Origin: Nemesobacter sp965249045
Lineage (GTDB): Bacteria > Desulfobacterota_D > UBA1144 > Nemesobacterales > Nemesobacteraceae
Assembly: GCA_965249045.1 (NCBI GenBank)
Contig: OZ252213.1
Coordinates: 186,001-250,000, forward strand
Direction: 5' to 3'
DNA: 64,000 nt
Shown here: piece after piece, positions 8,994 to 18,550 of the stretch
Numbering within the stretch: position 1 is the stretch's first letter
Layout of the letters: each line of letters opens with the position of its first letter
Program-made: the position numbers and the translations under genes
Notes under the pieces: model-generated
Database searches by the model: none
What the model saw: only the letters and a program-made list of their open reading frames with translations
Told to the model about the DNA's origin: nothing

Positions 8994-9323
8994 CAAAAAC
9001 CAAAAGAACCCGCCGTGAAATCAATTACTGAAAATTAAGGATGTAATGCCTGAAGTCCAGACCAACAAATCCCATCGTCGGAGGAGATTTTGTCTGCGTC
9101 AGACCGGGATATGACCTTGCGCGTTCTTTGGGACTTAGTGTCGTTTTTGCTAGTTACGAGGCTTCTGAAGGATAGAAATTCGATTTGGTTCGTGTTATAT
9201 TGTGCATTTGCAAGATACTGTTCCCTTGTGTTGTATGTTCTTGCAATAACTAAATTATAATACTAACAACGACTTCTTCTATGTTGTTTTCTGACAAATG
9301 AGGTCGATCAATGCTAAGAAACA
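8994..9323. other. Gap of 330 bases, no gene recognised
   Basis: AT-rich near the 3' end, where the promoter of the next glycosyltransferase is expected. A short open stretch near 9078-9175 reads GGDFVCVRPGYDLARSLGL before a stop and may be the tail of a lost gene; it is too short to assign. Confidence 0.35.
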
Positions 9324-10466
9324 ATGAAACGAATATTATTTATAACCAGAAGCTTAACTCTTGGGGGAGGTGCTGAGAAGCATATAGTAGATCTTGCAAA
9401 TGGACTTTGTGAAAAAGGGCATACAATTGCAATTTTAGTCTTTAGCTTGAAAGGTGGAAAGGGCGCAAGAGCAAAAGATCTTAACCCCAAGGTAGAAATT
9501 ATTTCAACTCGGAGCGGTTATATCTGGCCTTTTTCCTTTAGAGGGAGTTATGATGTGGCGATGACGATTTCCAAATGGAAACCTGACGCGCTTTGTTCCA
9601 TGACCTGGGCCACTAAACCTGTAACAGCAATCGTCGGGCGACTTTTGAGAACCAAAGTTGTCTTGGTAGCATCTAATAATCCACTGCTTGAATTGTCATA
9701 TGATTTGCCAAGACGATGGCGTATTTGGCCTAAATCTTTTGCTCTTTTTTACAGGAAAAAAATTTATAGTCTTGCAGATGTAGTAGTTGCAGTTTCAAGA
9801 GGTGTTGGTAGGGGAACCAAGGAACTTTTCCAACTGAATGAAGTTAAGATGGTTCATAACGGCATAGACATTGAAGAAGTAATAGAAAAATCTAAAACGG
9901 TGGATACTTCTTTCCACGCCCACAAGTACTTTCAGGATAATTGTCCCGTTCTTGTTGCTACGGGACGCTTGCACATCCAGAAAGGGTACCCACACCTTCT
10001 TGAAGCGTTTAGAATCGTGAACGAAACGACCGAGGCACGCTTAATAGTAATCGGTTCCGGCAAACTCAAAGACAAGTTGCTCCTGAAGGCAAAATCCCTT
10101 GGAATAAGTCAGAAAGTAGACATGGTTGGAAAAAAGGTGCCGTACGCTTATATGCGCCATGGTGATATCTTTGTTCTTTCGTCGCTTTGGGAAGGGTTTG
10201 GCTTGGTGCTAGTTGAAGCTATGTCGCTTGGAATGCCTGTGGTGTCAACGGACTGTGATTACGGACCTAATGAAATAATAGAGAACGGAAAGAGCGGGCT
10301 CTTAGTTCCAGTTGCTGATCCTCCGGAACTGGCCTCTGCGATCTTAAGGCTTATCAGGGATGAGAGACTCAGGGCTAATCTGGCAGTGGAAGCAAAAAAA
10401 CGGTCACGATATTTTTCCAGAGAAAGAATGGTCTCTGGTTACGAAGAGATTTTTGTGAATTTATAA
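9324..10466 (+). CDS. GT4-family glycosyltransferase
   Basis: This 380-residue GT-B enzyme starts MKRILFITRSLTLGGGAEKH, the usual acceptor-domain motif. MVHNGIDIEEV marks the linker, ATGRLHIQKGYPHLLEAF the donor domain, and WEGFGLVLVEAMSLGMPVVS the E-x7-E segment. It is a clear paralogue of the enzyme at 6328-7443. It probably adds another residue to the same glycan; donor and linkage cannot be inferred. Confidence 0.92.
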   Translation: MKRILFITRSLTLGGGAEKHIVDLANGLCEKGHTIAILVFSLKGGKGARAKDLNPKVEIISTRSGYIWPFSFRGSYDVAMTISKWKPDALCSMTWATKPVTAIVGRLLRTKVVLVASNNPLLELSYDLPRRWRIWPKSFALFYRKKIYSLADVVVAVSRGVGRGTKELFQLNEVKMVHNGIDIEEVIEKSKTVDTSFHAHKYFQDNCPVLVATGRLHIQKGYPHLLEAFRIVNETTEARLIVIGSGKLKDKLLLKAKSLGISQKVDMVGKKVPYAYMRHGDIFVLSSLWEGFGLVLVEAMSLGMPVVSTDCDYGPNEIIENGKSGLLVPVADPPELASAILRLIRDERLRANLAVEAKKRSRYFSRERMVSGYEEIFVNL

Positions 10467-10521
10467 TTTACCCTTTTACAGTAAGCTTCTGAACGACAAT
10501 CGATACCAGAAGGAGGATTAA

Positions 10522-11061
10522 ATGCACAATCTTACAAAAATTCTAACGCTTGTTTTTCTCCCGTTGTTCTTAGCGGGTTGCGGATCCGGTGGAGAAGACC
10601 CGGATGCAGGACTTCAGATAGAAGTTGACTGTTCAGACCCCATTCTTACTAGTACTGAACCATTACCGTCCGAAGATCATCCGGAAAACTGGATCACTAA
10701 AGGGAACAGTTACTGGGATTGCAACGGGGAGAAAGAATATTATAATGCCGACGGAACTTTTACGGGAAGATTTGCCGATACCTTTACCCGCTCAGAAGAA
10801 TACGACCTTCTCGTAACCTTATGGAGGGCCTGCAGAGTCGGCACTCGGCCGCCTGAAGTTGCGGGCAGTTGGGTCGTAGTGGACGACACTATCTGTATAC
10901 GAGCCGATACAGCACCGGGAATTATTGGTTGTATCGATATCTTTTCGGAACCTGACGGAAGAAGTTTTACCATAGGAGGAGACTTAGAAACTATTCAATA
11001 TGGTCGAGTGATAGAATCCAGCTACGAAGGGGCTGAAACTTGTTATCTAGAAGAGGAATAG
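10522..11061 (+). CDS. Small lipoprotein of unknown function
   Basis: The 179-residue protein has a lipoprotein signal peptide, with LTLVFLPLFLAGC as the lipobox and Cys20 as the expected lipidated residue, followed by a GSGGEDPD spacer. The mature part is acidic, contains further cysteines (DCSDP, WDCNGE, WRACRVG, TICIRAD, IIGCIDIF, ETCYLEE) and could form disulfides in the periplasm. A strong ribosome site, AAGGAGGA, precedes the ATG. The family is not recognised. Confidence 0.75.
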   Translation: MHNLTKILTLVFLPLFLAGCGSGGEDPDAGLQIEVDCSDPILTSTEPLPSEDHPENWITKGNSYWDCNGEKEYYNADGTFTGRFADTFTRSEEYDLLVTLWRACRVGTRPPEVAGSWVVVDDTICIRADTAPGIIGCIDIFSEPDGRSFTIGGDLETIQYGRVIESSYEGAETCYLEEE

Positions 11062-11089
11062 GAATCAAGGTGAATGAATATCTTGATTC
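11062..11089 (+). terminator. Inverted repeat just after the lipoprotein gene
   Basis: GAATCAAG at 11062-11069 pairs perfectly with CTTGATTC at 11082-11089 across a 12-base loop, starting at the base after the stop codon. No clear T-run follows, so termination is only a guess. Confidence 0.35.
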
Positions 11090-11179
11090 ACGGATAATCA
11101 CTCGTACGCAATTTTTTCCGTTTACGAGGCCTGAGGTTCCATACGGATAGAACAACAGAAGAGAAGTGGTCTGGGAAAA

Positions 11180-11653
11180 ATGAGACAAACTCTTAAAATA
11201 GTACTTGCAACTCTTATATCCTTGTTCTTCATTTGGTGTCTTGTGGTCGAAAACAGTTTCGCGCAGACAGCCGACTGGGAAGCGGAATTTACCGCCGAAA
11301 TCCTTAGGGTACTTAAAGAGGGGGCAAAGAAGCAGGAAGAGGCGAAAGCAAACGAGGAGCAAGGAAAGATAGCAAAAAAGAAGGAAATTGCGAACCTTAA
11401 AAGACTCGGGATTCTGGAGAAAGATGCTTCCATCGAAATTGACTATCGCCTTGCTCCAGAAGGCACTTTGCCCTCACTCGTCAATCTGATCCGCGGACGT
11501 GGCTGGCTTTGCGACAGTTTAAGTTCTGCCTACGGACCCGGACTGTTCAAACCAAAGCTGTTTGTAGTAGAGTGTAACCGGTCCCGCTATAAGTATGAGT
11601 TTATTGACAGAGGCGGTAAGTGGTTAGTTTGCATAGATCAGTGCGATTTTTGA
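11180..11653 (+). CDS. Small secreted or membrane-anchored protein of unknown function
   Basis: The 157-residue protein has an N-terminal hydrophobic segment (residues 6-24), with FAQTA as a plausible signal peptidase site. A charged helix rich in Lys and Glu follows (about residues 45-75, AKKQEEAKANEEQGKIAKKKE), probably a coiled coil. The C-terminal half has four cysteines (WLCDS, VECNRS, LVCIDQCDF). It lies downstream of the lipoprotein on the same strand. The family is not recognised. Confidence 0.6.
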   Translation: MRQTLKIVLATLISLFFIWCLVVENSFAQTADWEAEFTAEILRVLKEGAKKQEEAKANEEQGKIAKKKEIANLKRLGILEKDASIEIDYRLAPEGTLPSLVNLIRGRGWLCDSLSSAYGPGLFKPKLFVVECNRSRYKYEFIDRGGKWLVCIDQCDF

Positions 11654-11979
11654 TAATCGTTCGCCCCATTTGCATCGGCATGCTTCTGCGCTTTTAAAGC
11701 AACCCTACCCTGCATATATGTCTGCTCTTTCATATTAACGAAAACCGACACCTCCAGAACAAGGCCGACGGCCTTGCCGAACCTTGCTCCGGGCGGTAGG
11801 TTCTAAAGCGTAAGCTTGGCAGATGATCGGTGCCGAGTCGCATCAGGCGCATTTGTAACCGAAAGAAAGTTCCGTTTTTCAAACGGTTTTCAGGAAACCA
11901 GCTAATGGAAAGACTTTGGTTCCGTTTATCTTGATATCATCCGGATTTTCCGATTGAGTTCCGTGCGCGAGATAGTTCC
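11654..11979. other. Gap of 326 bases at the border of the defence region
   Basis: No gene seen. A short hairpin AAGGCC-GAC-GGCCTT lies near 11761-11775. The last 100 bases probably hold the promoter of the DUF6884 gene. The composition and content change from glycan genes to defence-type genes here, so the region may be an insertion boundary. Confidence 0.35.
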
Positions 11980-12432
11980 ATGAAAAAACCGAAAACTGAT
12001 ATCCTCTTGATCGGATGCGTAAAGAGCAAGCACAGCAATACATACCAAGCCAAAGACCTTTTCAACTCTCCGCTGTGGAATTATCGTCGCAAGTACGCGG
12101 AGCGACACGGCTGTCTCTGGTATCTTTTGAGCAGCAAGTATGAACTGCTGTGTCCTGACACTGAGATCCCACCATATAACCGCAAGCTAAGAGGGCTCAA
12201 AACAGCCGAGCTTCGCAAATGGTCTAAAGGGGTTCTTAACAAGCTAAAAGAAAAAGAACCAGAGTTGAAAGGAAAAACCATTGAGATCCATGTGGGCAAG
12301 GAATATATAGAATACGGTTTGGAGGAAGGCTTGCGCGGAGCGGGGGCGCATGTCCGCCGACCGCTTAAAGGACTTGGTATTGGCCTGCAACTCAAATGGT
12401 ATAAGGAATATTTAGCTTCAGGTGGAGCATAG
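11980..12432 (+). CDS. DUF6884-type protein
   Basis: The 150-residue protein matches the DUF6884 pattern: LIGCVKSKHSN at the N-terminus, AKDLFNSPLW and RRKYAE in the middle, LLSSKYELLCPDTEIPPYN, and a C-terminal GKEYIEYG...GLGIGLQLKWY. The biochemical role is unknown; members occur next to defence or mobile genes. One base separates its stop from the ATG of the patatin fragment, so the two were once an operon. Confidence 0.72.
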   Translation: MKKPKTDILLIGCVKSKHSNTYQAKDLFNSPLWNYRRKYAERHGCLWYLLSSKYELLCPDTEIPPYNRKLRGLKTAELRKWSKGVLNKLKEKEPELKGKTIEIHVGKEYIEYGLEEGLRGAGAHVRRPLKGLGIGLQLKWYKEYLASGGA

Positions 12433-12433
12433 T

Positions 12434-12505
12434 ATGGCTTTATACAAGATACTCTCCATTGACGGTGGCGGAATCCGCGGCGTGATCGTAATTTTGATCC
12501 AGATC
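12434..12505 (+). pseudogene. Patatin-like phospholipase, only the N-terminus left
   Basis: The codons after ATG 12434 read MALYKILSIDGGGIRGVIVI. This includes DGGGIRG, the oxyanion-hole motif of patatin-like phospholipases such as the CBASS effector CapV. After about 22 codons the similarity stops abruptly and the sequence becomes the 3' end of the opposing Swt1-type gene, so the catalytic GxSxG and DGG/A motifs are missing. Start codon and spacing to the DUF6884 gene are intact. The junction is a deletion or recombination point around 12495-12510. Confidence 0.7.
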
Positions 12506-12515
12506 CCTTCGGAGC

Positions 12516-13680
12516 TCAGATCACGACTCCGATGGCATCCAAGATCCGTTTTGTCTCTACGTAGAGATATAGCTTGTCATCCTGAGTGATGGGCCGGGCG
12601 TGCATCGTGCAAACGCGGATCGGGTAGAGTCGCTGGAAGGATTCCTGCACGAAGGCAGGCCGTTTGAACACCGATCTGAAGACCTTATCCCAGTTGTCTT
12701 TTTTCGTTACAATCTGTACGTAATCGGTGAAGTCCGCATAGGCGATCAGAGGCCATTCGGGTCCACCGCCGTCTTCTGCCCTTTTCCGCTTTTCAAGCCA
12801 CCGCTCGCGGATGTCGCCGGGCACCCTGGGCTTGATCCAGTTCTCGCCGAAGGCTGCTTTCATCTTTTCGTCAATGAACCGACGCAGTTGGGTCTCAAAG
12901 CGCTGGAGCCGGTCGTGTGCCTTGTTGGTACGCTTAAAGGCGGATTCTTCGTCTTCTTCATTCCAAGGTTCGAAATTGTAGTCTTGGACCAGCGGCGGAG
13001 GCAACTCCTTGAGTCCGGCGATGGAGACACTTTCCTCAAACGCTTCGGGCGGGAACGCGGTCAGGGCCGGATCAAAGCCGCGCTTCAGGTAAAAGGAAGT
13101 ACGGGCCAGGGGATCGGTAAAGATATTGGCAGGCCAGCTGATCTTGTCTCTCCAGTCTCCGAGGTCAACCCGCAGCGCGTCCGCAAGGGGCGCGTCAAAG
13201 GCGGGCCTCGTCATCAGAGCGTGTCCTATGCACTGCAACTCCACAAAGCCGGTGACCCGAGGTAATCTTGTCCCCGATGTCAAGCCAGGGCGTGCGCATG
13301 GACTCCATGGCTCGCCTGAGTTCGGACCCCGGTTCCCGGTAGCGCTTTATCGCGCTCGCCGCACCGCCGCTTTCAAACTCGCGAAACAGTTTCGGCAGTT
13401 CGACGATTTCCGGCAGGTGGAAATGCCTCTCGGCATCCGCCACGGCGTTACGCATGCGCCGGGCCTCGGAACCGGGCGACGACGTCATGCCGGGCGGGAC
13501 ACTTCGGCGCAGTTTTCTGATCGGACCCAAAACCGCCCGGATAAAGCATTGACCGCGGCTGGCTTGCCTTATCAGCCATCCGATACCCGGATTCGCCTCC
13601 AGGGTTTTCATAATCGCCAAAAACGGTTCCTTAAGTCGCAAGCGGAGTGTTTTAAGAATCTTTTTGATGCCGTTATTCAT
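12516..13680 (-). pseudogene. Swt1-family HEPN protein, one frameshift
   Basis: Two minus-strand frames join into one protein of about 388 residues. The first starts at 13680 (MNNGIKKILKTLRLRLKEPF) and runs to MRTPWLDIGDKI. The second continues RLPRVTGFVELQCIGHALM to the end at 12516. The second part has the conserved Swt1-HEPN block (PF18731): FKRTNKAHDRLQRFETQLR, PLIAYADFTDYVQII-like DNW...VFRSVFKRP and the TMHARPITQDD ending before ILDAIG. HEPN domains of this type are often RNases in defence and toxin systems. The frame changes near 13262. It is either a recent pseudogene or an assembly error; the 3' end is intact. Confidence 0.75.
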
Positions 13681-13731
13681 CGTGGCCCCAAACCCGGTGT
13701 GTGCCGGTCTTCGGTAATTATACAGCATCAA

Positions 13732-14057
13732 TCAAGATGAGAGGGGACAATAAAGAATCTAACTCAAAATCAGGCTCTCTGGCCGAATAGTTCCATGCAT
13801 GTAATCAAGCGCTTTGGAAATGATCAGTCTGCGTTTGAGTCGGTCATGGGTGTTAATCTCCCGCACTGCATATACTTTATAACCGCGAAGATGAGACTGC
13901 AAAAGTATCAATTGACTTATCACAAAAGTGGACTGTAGTTTACCAACAACGGGACACTTGAGAACCTCTTGTGCATCGCACTGGCAAAAAGTATCATGTT
14001 GTCTGGTTGCGGATATATCGGCGGAAGGCGAGTTAGGACTGACGGTTCGGAACACTG
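13732..14057. other. Gap of 326 bases between divergent defence genes
   Basis: Probably holds promoters for the Swt1-type gene (minus) and the helicase-nuclease gene (plus). A 103-codon minus-strand frame (13759-14070) covers it but has no recognisable domain and overlaps the helicase start, so it is not called. Confidence 0.35.
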
Positions 14058-16841
14058 ATGAACTACTCATTGAAACACATCTCCATCCGCGTCCCTTGGC
14101 ATGACACCGGATGGGATGGGCGTATTTGTGCCGCCCCGCGGCTTAACGGCTCTTGCCTTAAGCTGAAGCAGATCGCGGAAAAAAGGGACGACGATGCGGA
14201 GGAATCAGTCGCGGGACGAAGCATTAAGGATCTCCCGCAAACAAAGTGGCCATCGTGCATCGCTGAGCGCGCCGGTTTCATGGCACCTTTTGAGTATATC
14301 CGCAAGGCCGACCATCCCTACAACCGTGGCCCTGAAACTAGCCATGGCCACTTCAAATCAACTCCGCTACGCCATCCACCCTACTCCGCGGCGGCCGTAC
14401 CCTTCGCCTGGATGCTTCGTGAGGGGATGGAGACCCTTGGTGAGGCACACGCGCTGGATATCCAAGCCGAACGCGAACCCGATCTAGGCTTCAAAACGCA
14501 GTGGGTTCAGGAGCACCTGAACCAGAGAACTCTGCTTGACTGTTTCGCCAACCATCTCAAACCCGAACATTCCCTCTGCTTCTTCTACGCAAAGCAGGCG
14601 CCTTTCGTGGAAGATTCAGCCGGCGGCCGCATCCTGATCGGCGTCGGACGCGTGTTGCACATCTCTGCCGCACAGGAATACAACTACACCACTAAGGATC
14701 TCAGAGGCAAATTGCGTTCAATGCTGTGGGAGCGAATGGTTCAGCACTCGATTCGTCCAGATTTTAAGGATGGCTTTTTACTTCCTTATCATGCGGCCAT
14801 CAACAAGGCTAGTGAAGACCCAGAGTTCAACCCGGCAGATATCGCCGCTTTTTCACCCACCGACCGACTCCTTGAGTTCTCACATGCCTCACAACTGGTC
14901 AGCCATGACGGTGCCATTGCATCATTGCTCGCATGCGCCGAATCGCTTCGCAAAGCCAAGGGTGTGCTACCGGGGCCGTGGGAACAGTGCTTGCAGTGGA
15001 TCGACGCGAGACTCGGTGAACTATGGAAAGCACGAGGTCCTTGTCCTGGGCTCGGCTCGGCGTTAACAGCATTCGGATTGCAGTTCGGCACTTTCGTCGC
15101 CCGCTCCATCGCCGAGAAAGCGGGTGACAACGCCGATCCCTGGCCACTGGTCCATAAGGTGTTTGCCAATCCCAACAAATACCTGCCGGACACGCTGGCC
15201 AACAGCATCGGCAAGACACTGTGCAGCAAGTGGTCCAGACTTCCTGACGATAGACGCGCACTGCTCAAACTCATAAGCCGCTTCGAGATTACCCAGGAGC
15301 AAGCCACCACACTCTATGTCCAAGAAGAGCGCGCCAAGGCCGGAATTGATATCAAAGACGCGACCATTCTCGCCAACCCGTACCTTCTCTATGAACTGAC
15401 ACGCCTTACCGTCGACCCCGTCAGTGTCTGGACCGTTGACCGTGGTGTCTTTCCGGATGAGGTCGTCCGAGAGAAGCACCCTCTTCCAGAACCGTCGGCT
15501 TTGGATGCCGGAACGGATGCCCGCAGGATTCGTGCGTTTACGGTCAAGGTTCTTGAAGATGAGGCCGCCGCAGGCAATACTCTCCTTCCTCAGGATCAGG
15601 TGGTCCTCGGCGTCCGAGCACTCACTCTCCAGCCGCCTTGCAATGTGGATGCTGACCTGATGAATGTCGCTAAGGATGATTTTGGGAATGCTGTCGGCGA
15701 ACTCTCCATGGCCAACCACGCTCCAGCCCTCCAGCTGGGCAGGCTGACGGAGATGGGAAAGACTATCCGCACGGCGGTAGAAAAGCGCGGCAAGGGCAAA
15801 CGCCTCACCGTCACGGCCGATTGGCGAGAGATGCTTGACAAACATCTCTCTACCCAGTCGACCGGAAAACCCGATGAACTGGAAGAAAATGCCCGAAAGG
15901 AAAAGACAGAGGCACTTACCGAACTCGCAGAGGCGCGACTCTCCGTCCTAATCGGTCCGGCCGGTACTGGCAAGACTACCTTGCTCTCGGTCCTCTGTTC
16001 TCACCCGGAAGTCGAAGCGGGTGGAATCCTGCTGCTCGCACCCACCGGAAAAGCCAGAGTGCGCATGGAGCAGTTCACTAAGGGCCTCAATCTCAGGGGC
16101 TACACCATCGCCCAGTTTCTAAGCCAGCGACACCGCTATGATAACGCTACCGGCCGCTATCACCTTTCGGACAAACCAACCGAAGCTGGTGCGCGTACGG
16201 TTATCATTGACGAGGCTTCAATGCTGACCGAAGAAATGCTCGCGGCGCTGATCCAAGCGCTCAAGGGCGTGCACAGGCTCGTTCTCATCGGCGACCCACG
16301 CCAGCTCCCGCCGATCGGCGCCGGCCGCCCGTTTGTTGACATCGTTAAACACCTCGCGCCGGAAGGCGTCACCGAGAAATTCCCGCGCGTCGGTCCCGGT
16401 TACGCCGAATTGACCATCCGCCGGCGACAAAGAAGCGAAGAGCGCGAAGACCTTCAGTTCGCCGAGTGGTTCAGCGGCTCACCAATCGCAGCAGGTGAGG
16501 ATGACGTTTTTGACAAGGTAGTAGGTACCGGCAAAAGCCCTCATATCAGTTTCGTTCAGTGGGAGACCGCCGACGATATGCGCTTGCACCTCATTGACAT
16601 ACTGGTAAGCGAACTGAAACTCCCCGACGGTACGTCGGCTCTTAAAGGAGTTGACGACATCGCCGGCTTCGATTCTACGCTCGGAGGCAAGGATTGGAAC
16701 GGCATGCGCTTCTTTAATCCCCGCAAAGGCGAAAATGCCGGTGCAGCGGAGATGTCCGAGGGCTGGCAGATACTTTCGCCGGTACGGTCGGCAGCCCTCG
16801 GCGTGCCCGATTTGAACCGCTTCATTCACCCTAATTCTTAG
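14058..16841 (+). pseudogene. RecD-like helicase-nuclease, N-terminal part, cut by IS3
   Basis: This frame holds the first about 924 residues of a large AAA/RecD-like (superfamily 1) helicase. An unassigned 600-residue N-terminal region precedes Walker A GPAGTGKTT at about residues 633-641, Walker B VIIDEASML at about 714-722 and motif III GDPRQLPPIGAG at about 745. The frame enters the insertion sequence after LNRFIH and stops three codons later (PNS). Joining position 16829 to the base after the second TTCAC gives RFIHKQFRQAM in frame with the downstream part. The N-terminus has no motif I recognise; it may be a sensor or nuclease-inhibitor domain of a defence protein. Confidence 0.85.
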
Positions 16842-16864
16842 GATAGTTGTCGCATTTTTTGAAT

Positions 16865-16904
16865 TTTCAAGTTTCCAGAAATTTAAATTTCTGGAAACTT
16901 GAAA
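16865..16904. repeat. 40-base perfect palindrome in the IS3 leader
   Basis: TTTCAAGTTTCCAGAAATTT at 16865-16884 is followed directly by its exact reverse complement to 16904. It sits between the left inverted repeat and the AGGAGG ribosome site of orfA. In RNA it would form a long stem that could block read-through transcription from the host gene into the transposase, a known protective device in insertion sequences. Confidence 0.8.
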
Positions 16905-16920
16905 CAGGAGGACAACTAAA

Positions 16921-17418
16921 ATGAAAAAGTACAGTTATGAGTTCAAGACCCAGGCCGTTGAGAAAGCTTTGAACCGAGGTGAAGCGCCGCTGCGTTCCGT
17001 GGCTCTGCATCTCGGCGTAGATCATTCTACTCTGCGAAGGTGGATATCTCAGTTTGAGAATCAATCTTGTCAGGAGCAGATCATGAGCAAAGAAAAAACA
17101 CCCCAGTCATGGACCCCGGAGCAGAAACTGGAGATCGTTATCGCGTGTGAATCCATGGACGAGGGACGGATAAGCGCCCATTGCAGAGAACATGGCGTCT
17201 ACCCCCATCATGTGAAGCAGTGGAAGAGGGAGATCCTGAAATTAATGTCGACCTCGCCAGGAACCGCGAATCCTGCTCAGCTAAAGCAGCTCAGAGAGGA
17301 GAACAAATCCCTCAGGAAGGAGCTGGGCAGAAAGGAAAAAGCTCTGGCCGAAACTGCGGCGCTTCTCGTTCTTAAAAAAAAAGCCGGGCAGATATGGGGA
17401 ACAAGCGAGGACGACTGA
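16921..17418 (+). CDS. IS3-family transposase OrfA
   Basis: The 165-residue protein has two helix-turn-helix segments of the HTH_Tnp_1/transposase_8 type: the first starts YSYEFKTQAVEKALNRG, the second starts WTPEQKLEIVIACE and continues REHGVYPHHVKQWKREI. A C-terminal Leu/Lys/Glu-rich coiled coil (LKQLREENKSLRKELGRKE) would mediate dimerisation. AGGAGG precedes the ATG. It binds the element's ends and forms a fusion with OrfB by frameshifting near its 3' end. Confidence 0.9.
   Translation: MKKYSYEFKTQAVEKALNRGEAPLRSVALHLGVDHSTLRRWISQFENQSCQEQIMSKEKTPQSWTPEQKLEIVIACESMDEGRISAHCREHGVYPHHVKQWKREILKLMSTSPGTANPAQLKQLREENKSLRKELGRKEKALAETAALLVLKKKAGQIWGTSEDD
17374..17382 (+). promoter_or_regulatory. 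Programmed -1 frameshift site (run of nine A then G)
   Basis: Nine consecutive A followed by G lie near the end of orfA, 12 bases before the orfB ATG. orfB is in the -1 frame relative to orfA and is open through this site. This is the usual arrangement for making the OrfAB transposase in IS3 elements. Confidence 0.75.
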
Positions 17419-18452
17419 CCGTGTGTGATGAACGTGAACAGATAATCGCTTCGGTAAAAGAAGCTGTCGGTTCGGGAGCCCGTCTGGGCGCCGCGTGCGA
17501 AATTGTGGGGATAAACGCAAGGACTTACCTGCGATGGAGCAAGCCGGACAATACTCATGACGGGCGTACAGATGCCCGTCATGAACCTCCGAACAAGCTT
17601 GGGGAAGAGGAGAGAGAAAAGATCGTAGAGGTCGTCAACAGCCCGCAGTACGCGGACATGCCTCCCTCGAAGATAGTGCCTCTGCTGGCCGATTCCGGCC
17701 AGTACCTGGCCAGTGAGTCCACGTTTTACAAAGTGCTGAGGGAGAAGGGACAATTATCCCATCGCCACAAGTCAAAACCCAGTACAGGAGGCAAACCCCG
17801 CGGTCTGTGCGCCACCGCTCCCAACCGTGTCTACAGTTGGGACATAACTTATCTGCCGACTTGCGTTGGGGGCATGTTCTTTTACCTGTACATGGTGATG
17901 GACATATACAGCAGGAAGATCGTAGGCTGGCAGGTGCACAAGCGGGAATCAAGCGAGCTTGCGGCCGATCTGATGACCGATATCTGTTTGAGAGAAGGCG
18001 TGGAGCGCGGGGAGGTCACTCTGCACTCCGACAACGGCGGGGCCATGAAAGGGGCCACGCTGCTTGTGACCTTACAGAAGCTCGGAGTGGTTCGGTCTGC
18101 GAGCCGTCCGGGGGTGAGCAGCGACAACGCGTATTCGGAATCATTGTTTCGGACTTTGAAATACGTGCCGTATTACCCACAGCGGCCCTTTGAGGATATC
18201 GTGGAGGCTCGCCGGTGGGTGGAGGGGTTTGTCGGCTGGTACAACGAGGCTCATCTGCACAGCGGGATCAAGTTCGTAACCCCTTCGCAGCGTCATGAGG
18301 GTCTGGACAAGGAGATATTGTCCAGACGGGACGAGGTGTACAAGGAGGCGAAGAGGAAGAACCCGATTCGCTGGTCTCGGCAGACGCGAAACTGGTCACA
18401 GGTAAAGGAGGTATGGCTTAACCCTGATCAGAGAAAGGACAAAGCTGCTTGA
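17394..18452 (+). CDS. IS3-family transposase OrfB (DDE integrase core)
   Basis: The 352-residue frame encodes an rve-type DDE catalytic domain. The first Asp is in YSWDITYLP, the second in LHSDNGG, and the Glu in NAYSESLFRTLKY, spaced as usual for IS3. An HTH_21-like region precedes the core. The C-terminus WYNEAHLHSGIKFVTPSQRH is typical of the family. In vivo it is probably made as an OrfA-OrfB fusion. It is intact and likely active. Confidence 0.92.
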   Translation: MGNKRGRLTVCDEREQIIASVKEAVGSGARLGAACEIVGINARTYLRWSKPDNTHDGRTDARHEPPNKLGEEEREKIVEVVNSPQYADMPPSKIVPLLADSGQYLASESTFYKVLREKGQLSHRHKSKPSTGGKPRGLCATAPNRVYSWDITYLPTCVGGMFFYLYMVMDIYSRKIVGWQVHKRESSELAADLMTDICLREGVERGEVTLHSDNGGAMKGATLLVTLQKLGVVRSASRPGVSSDNAYSESLFRTLKYVPYYPQRPFEDIVEARRWVEGFVGWYNEAHLHSGIKFVTPSQRHEGLDKEILSRRDEVYKEAKRKNPIRWSRQTRNWSQVKEVWLNPDQRKDKAA

Positions 18453-18550
18453 TGAATGACTATGATTATGAGATTGGAGAGAACTTCAGAGGAGGTGCAA
18501 ACCAGGGCGCGTCATGTTATAATTTGCGACAACTATCCTAAAAAACACCG

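Larger units (their letters stand above)
16830..18550 (+). mobile_element. IS3-family insertion sequence
   Basis: The element carries two overlapping transposase frames. It is bounded by a 17-bp inverted repeat starting TTAGGATAGTTG (16838-16854) and its exact complement at 18525-18541. TTCAC occurs on both sides (16825-16829 and 18551-18555), and removing the element plus one TTCAC restores the host helicase frame exactly, so 5-bp target duplication is inferred. The bases outside the 17-bp repeats (8 left, 9 right) match poorly, so the termini could be a few bases inward. The element is complete and looks recent. Confidence 0.85.

Noticed and set aside
12600..13740. Long plus-strand frames opposite the Swt1-type gene
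   Set aside because: They are in antisense to a strongly matched protein family and have no domain of their own.
13759..14070. 103-codon minus-strand frame before the helicase-nuclease gene
   Set aside because: No recognisable domain, overlaps the helicase start and covers the divergent promoter region.
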